A DNA stretch of 9,500 bases from Candidatus Pacearchaeota archaeon (GTDB taxonomy: Archaea; Nanobdellota; Nanobdellia; Pacearchaeales; GW2011-AR1). Position 1 is the stretch's first letter, and the number at the start of each line of letters is the position of its first letter. The DNA lies in contig JAFCDM010000052.1 of NCBI GenBank assembly GCA_017609695.1, forward strand, positions 1 to 9,500, read 5' to 3'. The translations under genes and the position numbers were made by a program. Shown here piece by piece: positions 1-5,063 of the stretch. Below the pieces are notes generated by a model that saw only the letters and a list, made by a program, of their open reading frames with translations, was not told where the DNA came from and made no database searches.

Positions 1-7
1 AGATAAA

Positions 8-15
8 TTTATATA
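8..15 (+). promoter_or_regulatory. TATA box (box A) of the hicB-hicA pair
   Basis: The stretch TTTATATA matches the archaeal box A consensus. It is centred about 26 bases before the hicB ATG, the usual distance from box A to a transcription start. Transcription would therefore begin at or next to the start codon and give a leaderless mRNA. This fits the lack of a Shine-Dalgarno sequence before hicB. The call rests on motif and spacing only. Confidence 0.5.
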
Positions 16-36
16 CAATCTATAATTAAGGATTTC

Positions 37-255
37 ATGGCAGATTTTAATGTAATTATTGAGAAAGGTAGAGATGGATTTTATATTTCTGAAGTAGTTG
101 GACTTCCAGGATGCCATACTCAAGCAAAAACAATTGATGAGTTAATGGCAAGGACAAAAGAAGCAATTGAATTATATTTAGAAGAAAAAGGAGATAAGGT
201 TGATATCCTTGACAGTTTTGTGGGTTTACAAAAATTAAGAATTGAAAATGTCTAA
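37..255 (+). CDS. hicB: HicB-family antitoxin (short form)
   Basis: This is a 72-residue HicB-like antitoxin, expected to bind and block the HicA RNase encoded just downstream. The degraded RNase H-like HicB fold is recognisable from FNVIIE at residues 4-9, DGFYISEV at 13-20, the hallmark GLPGCHTQ at 22-29, and the helix with KEAIELYLEE at about 41-50. It ends in FVGLQKLRIENV. There is no C-terminal ribbon-helix-helix or helix-turn-helix domain, so this is the short form of the family. Autoregulation by DNA binding, known for longer HicB proteins, is not evident here. The antitoxin-first order is common for short HicB proteins. The ATG at 37 lies about 26 bases after a TATA box, consistent with leaderless translation. 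Its 3' end overlaps hicA by 8 bases. Family assignment is strong; activity is inferred. Confidence 0.85.
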   Translation: MADFNVIIEKGRDGFYISEVVGLPGCHTQAKTIDELMARTKEAIELYLEEKGDKVDILDSFVGLQKLRIENV

Positions 256-475
256 ATTTCCTCAAATTAGTGCTAGTGAGTTAATCAAAATTCTTGGGAA
301 AATAGGTTTTAAAATCATAAGACAAAAAGGAAATCATATATTTTTAAGACATATGGATGGAAGAACAACTGTGGTTCTAAATCACCCTGGAGAAAAATTA
401 GATAGAGGATTATTGAATAAAATTATTAAACAAGATTTAGGTTTAACAAGAGAAGAATTTGAGGGGTCATCATAA
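248..475 (+). CDS. hicA: HicA-family mRNA interferase toxin
   Basis: This encodes a HicA-like toxin of 75 residues from the ATG at 248; a TTG two codons upstream is a possible but less likely start. HicA proteins have a small dsRBD-like fold and cleave mRNA. The family pattern is visible: an N-terminal helix ELIKILGKIGF at 11-21, then RQKGNHIFLRH at 25-35, where H30 sits at the catalytic His of the G-S/N-H motif. It continues with VVLNHPGEKLDRGLLNKIIKQ at 44-64 and a C-terminal LTREEF. Length is normal for the family (60-80 residues), and the catalytic His and the LNHP segment are intact, so the toxin looks functional. The 8-base overlap with hicB implies translational coupling, which would keep the antitoxin ahead of the toxin. 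Confidence 0.87.
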   Translation: MSKFPQISASELIKILGKIGFKIIRQKGNHIFLRHMDGRTTVVLNHPGEKLDRGLLNKIIKQDLGLTREEFEGSS

Positions 476-635
476 TGTTTGTGTCAGTAATGCATTTTTC
501 CGTTTAGAAACCATTTTAAACCTTTTGTAGAAAGATTTATAAAGCCTTGTTTAGATTTATTTATTATTATAAAGTCGTTAAAGGTAAATATATCATTTAT
601 CTAATCAAAGCCTTGATACTTGCTTAGCCTCTAAA
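476..635. promoter_or_regulatory. Intergenic region with candidate rpoH promoters
   Basis: This 160-base stretch between hicA and rpoH has no convincing gene. Two TATA-like boxes lie on the + strand: TTTATAAA at about 536-543 and TAAATATAT at about 585-593, the latter preceded by a purine-rich AAAGG that could act as a BRE. The second box would put a start near 615-620, a leader of about 20 bases before rpoH. The first would give a leader of about 70 bases. The 9-mer AAAGCCTTG occurs twice, at 541-549 and 607-615. A T-rich run at 493-497 may help end hicA transcription. No tRNA-like fold or CRISPR repeat was seen. Confidence 0.4.
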
Positions 636-845
636 ATGCATAACTTACAATCTAAACATTTAAAATTAAAAAAAGAAGATGTTGATAAACTTCTTTTACG
701 ATTAAATATTTCTCTTATCCAATTACCAAAAATTAAAATTACTGACGTTGCATTGCCGGAAAATTGTGAAATTGGTGATGTTATTAAAATTGAACGAATT
801 GTGGATGGAAAAGTAATTCCTTATTATCGGGTTGTTAGTGTATAA
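636..845 (+). CDS. rpoH: DNA-directed RNA polymerase subunit H (RpoH/Rpo5)
   Basis: This 69-residue protein is the archaeal counterpart of the C-terminal part of eukaryotic RPB5, part of the RNA polymerase jaw that contacts downstream DNA. Family landmarks appear in order: the N-terminal SKHLKLKKED helix region at 6-15, LNISLIQLPKIKITD at 23-37, GDVIKIER at 47-54, and the terminal YYRVV at 63-67. The usual KxxDPA motif reads KITDVA here, so the normally conserved proline is lost. The protein is a little shorter than the common 75-80 residues. The ATG at 636 gives a start fitting the family, with no extra N-terminus. No Shine-Dalgarno is visible. It opens the cluster rpoH-rpoB-rpoA, the standard archaeal order, with a 163-base AT-rich gap before rpoB. 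Confidence 0.92.
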   Translation: MHNLQSKHLKLKKEDVDKLLLRLNISLIQLPKIKITDVALPENCEIGDVIKIERIVDGKVIPYYRVVSV

Positions 846-1008
846 AAAATTATAAGATATTATAAAATAAAAAACTAAATAAAGTAAAATTAAAAAATAA
901 ACAAATCAATAACTTATAAAACTTAATGATATGCGAGCTGAGGATTAGGCTAGCTGTTTTATAGCTTAAAAGTTTATGAGAACATAGATAAATTATTAAA
1001 ATTAAAAA
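846..1008. promoter_or_regulatory. AT-rich intergenic region with candidate rpoB promoter and leader
   Basis: After rpoH, positions 846-910 are almost pure A/T and contain no feature beyond possible termination. A TATA-like box, TTATAAAA, lies at 914-921 and would place a transcription start near 940-945. That gives rpoB a leader of about 65 bases. The leader begins with a more GC-rich island (931-966) in which AGCT occurs three times, at 936, 952 and 963. The last two can pair around a 7-base loop, but the 4-bp stem is weak. No Shine-Dalgarno precedes the rpoB ATG. Function is not established. Confidence 0.35.
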
Positions 1009-4000
1009 ATGAAAATAGAAAAATCTCAACAAAAAGAAGAACATGTTCTTGTTAAGAAATATTTAAAAGAACATAGTTTAATTGAATCAAATATTACTTC
1101 TTATAATAATTTTATTCAACATAGAATCCAACAGATAATTGATGAATTAAATGATTCATTACCAAACGAAGACATTGAAATTAAATTAGGAAGAGTTAAA
1201 GTAGGGAAACCGAATGTTATAGAAGCAGATGGAAGCACTAGTCCAATAACCCCAAGTGAGGCAAGAATTAGGGGATTAACTTATTCGGCTCCTCTTAATA
1301 TTGAAATTACAATTAAACAATCTGGACAATTAGAAAGTCATGATGTTGAGATTGGGAGAATCCCAGTTATTGTAAAAAGTGATGTTTGTAATCTGTGCAA
1401 TATGGATGAAAATACTTTAATTGAAAATTATATTGACCCTCTTGAACCTGGGGGATATTTTCTTATTAATGGTAATGAAAGAGTTATTGTTATGACTGAA
1501 GATTTAGCAGAAAATCAACCTTTTATTGAAAAATCAAAACTTAAAAAGGATATTATGTTAAGATTATTTTCAAAAAGAGGAAGTTATAGGATTCCTATTT
1601 CAATAACTATCACTTCTGAAGGAATTCTTGAAGTTTCTTTTTCAAGATTTAAGAACATTCCGGTAATTGTAATTTTAAAGGCTTTGGGATTAACAAAAGA
1701 AAGTGATATCGCAAAATATATTGGAAAGGAAAATGATAGTTTAATTGTTAATTTATATGAATTTGCAAACCTTACAACAGAAGAAGAAGCAATGATGGAA
1801 ATTGCTGAAAAGACTTTACTGCAAGGAACTAGAAAAGAAATTTTAGATAGAATAAAACAGAGGTTGGATTCTTATTTTTTGCCACATATTGGTTTAAAAA
1901 AAGAAGATAGAATTGAAAAAGCAGTAACTTTATGTAAATTTATAAAACAATTTTTTGTTGCTAAAGAAAACCCAGATAATTTAACAGATAAAGACCATTA
2001 TGCTAATAAGAGGGTTAGGATGTCAGGAGATTTATTATCTGATTTATTTAGGGTTAATATGAATATTTTTGTTAGAGATATTCAACATACTTTACAAAAA
2101 ATCCAAAAAAGAAAGAAATTTTATTCTATTAAGACAATTGCTAAATCTACTTTATTTACCCATAGATTTGAATCTGCAATTGCCACAGGTAATTGGATTG
2201 GAGAGAGAACAGGAGTTACTCAAAATATGGATAAGACAAATTATCTTGCTACTTTATCCCAATTACAAAGGGTTTCTAGTATGTTGCCTGGGGAACAAGA
2301 GAATTTTTTAGCAAGAACATTACACCCAACTCATTATGGGAGGTTTTGCCCAGTAGAAACTCCTGAAGGAACAGAAATTGGATTAAGAAAAAATTTAGCA
2401 TTGTTAGCAAAGATTTCTACAAGGGCTGATTTAAGTGATGAAAAATTAATTAAGATATTAATGGAACTTGGGATGAAAAAAGATATTGAAGGTGCTGGGA
2501 CAGATATATTTTTTAATGGAAGATTTATTGGACATATAAAAAATCCTCATGATTTTGTTTTACAAGTAAAAGGATATAGGAGAAAGAATGAGCTCCCGAT
2601 TGAATTAAGCATAAGGTATAATCGTGCTTTAGATAATATTTTTTTATCTACAGAAGTTGGAAGAGTAATGAGGCCTTTAATTATTGTTGAGAATGGGGTT
2701 CCTAAATTAACTGAACAACATATTAAATTATTAAATGAAGATCATTTAGAATGGGATGATTTATTTAAAAATGGGATTATTGAATATGTGGATGCTGCTG
2801 AAGAAGAAAATGCTTTAGTTGCATTGATTAAAGAAGATTTAACTGAAGAATGCACTCATCTTGAAATTGATAAGATTGATTTATTAGGGGTTGTTACTTC
2901 TTTAGTTCCTTATTCTAATTATGATCAGTCTTCTAGATTAAATAGGGGAAGTAAAACCCAAAAGCAGGGATTAGGATTATATGCTGCTAATTTTTTATGT
3001 AAAATTGATACGAATGTTAGTGTTTTATATTATCCTCAAAGACCTATTGTTAGAAGTTTTGTTTATGACACTTTAAATGTTCATCCTGCAGGACAAAATG
3101 TCGTTGTTGCAATTATGACTCATCAAGGATATAATATTGAAGATGCTTTGATATTGAATCAGGGTTCTGTTGATAGAGGGTTAGCAAGAAGTATTTATTT
3201 TAGACCTTATACCTCTGTTGAATTAAATTATGCTGGTGGTTTAAAGGATGAACTTTGCATTCCAGAAAAAGATGTTTCAGGATATAGAACTGAGGAAAGT
3301 TATAGATTTTTAGAAGATGATGGGATTGTTTATCCTGAGGCTAAACTTAAATCTGGGGAAGTGGTTATTGGTAAAACTAGTCCACCAAAATTCTTATCTG
3401 AAGTAAGAGAAATATCAATTAAATCCAAAAAAGAATCTAGTTCAGTTATAAGGCAAGAAGAAAAAGGAACAATTGACGCTGTGTTTGTTACAGAAGATTC
3501 TCAAGGAAATAAAATTGTTAGAGTTAAAACAAGGGACTTAAGAATACCAGAATTAGGGGATAAATTTGCAACATCTCATGGGCAAAAAGGGGTTATTGGA
3601 GCTATTTTTCCTGAAAATGATATGCCTTTTACATCTAATGGTATAAAACCAGATATAATTTTTAATCCCCACTCTATTCCGGGACGAATGACTGTTGGAT
3701 ATTTAATAGAATTATTAGCTGGAAAAGTTGGATGTTTATCTGGAAAAATAATTGACGGAACTGGATTTTCAGGACAAAAGATTGAGGATTTAGAAGCTCA
3801 ATTAAAAGGATTAGGATTTAGGTATGATGGAAAAGAAACTGTTTATAATGGAATTAATGGAAATATGATGAATGTAAAGATTTTCATAGGAAATATGTAT
3901 TATTTGAAATTAAGGTATATGGTTAGCAATTTAATGCATGCAAGAGCTTCTGGTAAAGTTACTTTATTAACTCGTCAGCCAATTGAAGGAAGGGCAAGAG

Positions 4001-4287
4001 GGGGAGCTTTAAGACTCGGGGAAATGGAGCAACAGGCATTAGTTGCACATGGTGCTTCTTTATTATTAAAAGAAAGATATGATTCTGATAAGGTTGTTAT
4101 TAATATTTGCTCTAAGTGTGGGGCAGTTGCTATTGAAGATAATATAAGAAATAAGTTAGTATGTTCTATGTGTAATGGTCAGGATATTGAACCTGTTGAG
4201 ATTTCTTATGCCTTCAAATTATTAGTTGATGAAATTCAATCACTTCATATTAGAACTAAATTTAATTTAAAAAATAAATATGAATAA
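1009..4287 (+). CDS. rpoB: DNA-directed RNA polymerase subunit B, unsplit (B''+B')
   Basis: This is the second-largest RNA polymerase subunit, forming one wall of the active-site cleft. It is one chain of 1092 residues, near the ~1120 of unsplit archaeal RpoB. In many euryarchaea it is split into B'' and B', at a point equivalent to about residues 480-505 here. Landmarks: protrusion and lobe regions up to ~390; GERTGV at 398-403; GRFCPVETPEG at 444-454; the NQGSVDRG segment from 717; GDKFATSHGQKG at 850-861, with the active-site lysines; LTRQPIEGRARGG at 987-999; LGEMEQQ at 1003-1009. A C-terminal zinc site follows, Cys 1034, 1037, 1052 and 1055. An odd point is YDQSSRLNRGSKTQKQ at 638-653, where most archaea have a HNQSPRN-type motif. 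The N-terminus (LVKKYLKEHSL...) fits the family start, so the ATG at 1009 is good. No Shine-Dalgarno is visible; the promoter candidate is at 914-921. Confidence 0.97.
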   Translation: MKIEKSQQKEEHVLVKKYLKEHSLIESNITSYNNFIQHRIQQIIDELNDSLPNEDIEIKLGRVKVGKPNVIEADGSTSPITPSEARIRGLTYSAPLNIEITIKQSGQLESHDVEIGRIPVIVKSDVCNLCNMDENTLIENYIDPLEPGGYFLINGNERVIVMTEDLAENQPFIEKSKLKKDIMLRLFSKRGSYRIPISITITSEGILEVSFSRFKNIPVIVILKALGLTKESDIAKYIGKENDSLIVNLYEFANLTTEEEAMMEIAEKTLLQGTRKEILDRIKQRLDSYFLPHIGLKKEDRIEKAVTLCKFIKQFFVAKENPDNLTDKDHYANKRVRMSGDLLSDLFRVNMNIFVRDIQHTLQKIQKRKKFYSIKTIAKSTLFTHRFESAIATGNWIGERTGVTQNMDKTNYLATLSQLQRVSSMLPGEQENFLARTLHPTHYGRFCPVETPEGTEIGLRKNLALLAKISTRADLSDEKLIKILMELGMKKDIEGAGTDIFFNGRFIGHIKNPHDFVLQVKGYRRKNELPIELSIRYNRALDNIFLSTEVGRVMRPLIIVENGVPKLTEQHIKLLNEDHLEWDDLFKNGIIEYVDAAEEENALVALIKEDLTEECTHLEIDKIDLLGVVTSLVPYSNYDQSSRLNRGSKTQKQGLGLYAANFLCKIDTNVSVLYYPQRPIVRSFVYDTLNVHPAGQNVVVAIMTHQGYNIEDALILNQGSVDRGLARSIYFRPYTSVELNYAGGLKDELCIPEKDVSGYRTEESYRFLEDDGIVYPEAKLKSGEVVIGKTSPPKFLSEVREISIKSKKESSSVIRQEEKGTIDAVFVTEDSQGNKIVRVKTRDLRIPELGDKFATSHGQKGVIGAIFPENDMPFTSNGIKPDIIFNPHSIPGRMTVGYLIELLAGKVGCLSGKIIDGTGFSGQKIEDLEAQLKGLGFRYDGKETVYNGINGNMMNVKIFIGNMYYLKLRYMVSNLMHARASGKVTLLTRQPIEGRARGGALRLGEMEQQALVAHGASLLLKERYDSDKVVINICSKCGAVAIEDNIRNKLVCSMCNGQDIEPVEISYAFKLLVDEIQSLHIRTKFNLKNKYE

Positions 4288-4441
4288 AATGGAAGAACAT
4301 CATCCTTTTAATTGCCCTAATTTTAGATTAGGGGATGATGGCTTAGTTTGTATAAAGAGAATAAAAAAAGAAAACCCTTTAGCAGAGATTTCATATCTTT
4401 TATGTCCAGAATATGTAAAAAGAAATGGGGAGGAAAATTAA
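4280..4441 (+). CDS. Small Cys-containing protein of unknown function
   Basis: This is a short reading frame of 53 codons. It starts at the ATG at 4280, overlapping the rpoB stop by 8 bases; an internal ATG at 4289 would avoid the overlap. It ends one base before the ATG of the next gene. The product begins MNKMEEHHPF and has three cysteines (12, 24, 42), two of them in CP pairs (NCPNF and LLCPEY), plus two adjacent histidines, which hints at metal binding. I do not recognise the family. Support for a real gene is the overlap with rpoB, the exact fit to the next gene, and the resemblance of its SYLLCPEY to GYVNCREY in the protein encoded at 4723. No Shine-Dalgarno is evident, but translation could be coupled to rpoB. 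It is too short for certainty. Confidence 0.5.
   Translation: MNKMEEHHPFNCPNFRLGDDGLVCIKRIKKENPLAEISYLLCPEYVKRNGEEN
4427..4433 (+). promoter_or_regulatory. Shine-Dalgarno sequence that fixes the start at 4443
   Basis: GGGGAGG lies 9 bases before the ATG at 4443. It supports that ATG over the in-frame ATG at 4425, which starts just before the motif and has no ribosome site of its own. The motif sits inside the last codons of the upstream small gene, consistent with one polycistronic message. Confidence 0.6.
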
Positions 4442-4442
4442 A

Positions 4443-4721
4443 ATGTCTGAAATAAAAAAAACAATATTAGATATAATCTTTTGGTTAGCTTTGATAATTG
4501 GGATTATAATGGTTTTATGGAGGATTTTTAGGAATAGTCCAACAGATATTGCGGTTATAAGTCCTTTTATTGTTATGATATTATCTAAATTATGGACCAT
4601 AAATAATGAATATGTAAATTTTAGAAGTGATGTTAAAATGTCTTTTAATAAAGTAAAGGAAGACATTAGTAGAATAGAAAATAAAATTGATGGTTTAAAA
4701 CCAAAATCAAGGAGAAAATAA
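4443..4721 (+). CDS. Small two-helix membrane protein with C-terminal coiled coil
   Basis: This is a 92-residue protein of unknown family. Two hydrophobic segments are clear: about residues 8-29 (ILDIIFWLALIIGIIMVLW) and about 34-51 (DIAVISPFIVMILSKLW). They are separated by a short RNSPT turn, so it should span the membrane twice as a hairpin. The C-terminal ~40 residues are charged, with heptad-like spacing (VKMSFNKVKEDISRIENKIDGL), suggesting a coiled coil, and end in a basic KPKSRRK tail. The start at 4443 is chosen because GGGGAGG lies 9 bases upstream; a longer version from 4425 would add six residues. It lies between a 53-residue Cys protein and a 69-residue Cys protein, all three inserted between rpoB and rpoA. 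Role unknown. Its position does not by itself imply a role in transcription. Confidence 0.72.
   Translation: MSEIKKTILDIIFWLALIIGIIMVLWRIFRNSPTDIAVISPFIVMILSKLWTINNEYVNFRSDVKMSFNKVKEDISRIENKIDGLKPKSRRK
4711..4714 (+). promoter_or_regulatory. Shine-Dalgarno sequence for the gene at 4723
   Basis: GGAG, within AAGGAGA, lies 8 bases before the ATG at 4723 and inside the last codons of the membrane-protein gene. It supports translation of the short downstream gene and co-transcription of the pair. Confidence 0.5.
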
Positions 4722-4722
4722 A

Positions 4723-4932
4723 ATGTTAGAAAGATGTCCAGACAGAAATAATGGTTGTAGAAGATTAAAATTAGAAATAGAAGCAAGAAATAGATTGTTT
4801 AGACAAGGCCTTTGTAATTTACCTGGTGGTTATGTTAATTGTCGAGAATATAATTATCATAAAAGGGCAAGTAAAGGGGCTCATGAGATAGCAGATAGGG
4901 GTGCGGTTGCAGAATGCTGGGAGGAATATTAA
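4723..4932 (+). CDS. Small Cys-rich, probably metal-binding protein of unknown function
   Basis: This is a 69-residue protein with five cysteines at 5, 12, 31, 40 and 65, arranged as RCPDRNNGC, GLCNLPGGYVNC and AECWEEY. It also has two histidines (46 and 53). The spacing suggests a structural metal site rather than disulfides in a cytosolic archaeal protein, but it does not match a family I can name. The start is supported by GGAG 8 bases upstream and by the gap of one base after the preceding stop. It ends 3 bases before the rpoA start, and its last codons carry the rpoA Shine-Dalgarno, so the genes are probably co-translated. Its codons look somewhat richer in GC than the neighbouring genes. 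Whether it acts with the polymerase is unknown. Confidence 0.68.
   Translation: MLERCPDRNNGCRRLKLEIEARNRLFRQGLCNLPGGYVNCREYNYHKRASKGAHEIADRGAVAECWEEY
4919..4924 (+). promoter_or_regulatory. Shine-Dalgarno sequence of rpoA
   Basis: GGGAGG lies 11 bases before the ATG at 4936. It marks 4936 as the genuine initiation site of rpoA, so the N-terminal fragment there should be translated even though its frame closes after 39 codons. Confidence 0.55.
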
Positions 4933-4935
4933 AAA

Positions 4936-5055
4936 ATGAAATATGTTAAAAAACAAGTTGAAAGTTTGCAGTTTAGTTTACTTAGTCCAGACGAGGTTAA
5001 AAAAATAAGTAAAGCTAAGATTATTACACCTGAACTTTATGATGTTTTGAATTAG
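4936..5055 (+). CDS. rpoA: N-terminal fragment of RNA polymerase subunit A (frame interrupted)
   Basis: This is a 39-codon frame, too short to be called alone, but its product is plainly the RpoA (A') N-terminus: VESLQFSLLSPDEVKKIS at 8-25 and AKIITPELYD at 27-36. In the family this is followed by a segment of the type GYP-EGGLMDPRLG...CxxC...CPGHFGHIELARP. Here VLN and a TAG follow YD, and the family sequence resumes directly as ELARP in another frame from 5049. About 41 residues, including the first clamp zinc site, are missing, and the lost length must be 3n+1 bases. The start has a GGGAGG Shine-Dalgarno. Possible explanations are a real deletion, an assembly or consensus error, or a -1 shift at GTTTTG (5044-5049). 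The fragment alone would have no polymerase function. Confidence 0.8.
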   Translation: MKYVKKQVESLQFSLLSPDEVKKISKAKIITPELYDVLN

Positions 5056-5063
5056 CTCGTCCT

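Noticed and set aside
925..945. C/D box guide RNA between rpoH and rpoB (ATGATAT...CTGA)
   Set aside because: The C-box match is incomplete, the spacing to the CTGA is too short, and no second C'/D pair is found.
850..1044. 64-codon minus-strand frame across the rpoB upstream region
   Set aside because: It is Phe/Leu-rich translation of A/T runs, overlaps the rpoB start, and has no ribosome site or recognisable domain.
2069..2311. 80-codon plus-strand frame inside rpoB
   Set aside because: It lies wholly within strongly conserved rpoB sequence in another frame and has no recognisable features.
4425..4442. Longer start of the two-helix membrane protein at the ATG at 4425
   Set aside because: GGGGAGG at 4427-4433 is placed correctly for the ATG at 4443, while 4425 has no ribosome site.
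4400..4786. 128-codon minus-strand frame opposite the small genes
   Set aside because: It is a low-complexity Leu/Ile/Phe-rich antisense shadow of AT-rich coding DNA. The plus-strand genes have Shine-Dalgarno sequences and fit end to end.
4936..5060. Intron or intein at the rpoA frame break
   Set aside because: Sequence is missing rather than inserted, so removal of an intervening element cannot restore the protein.
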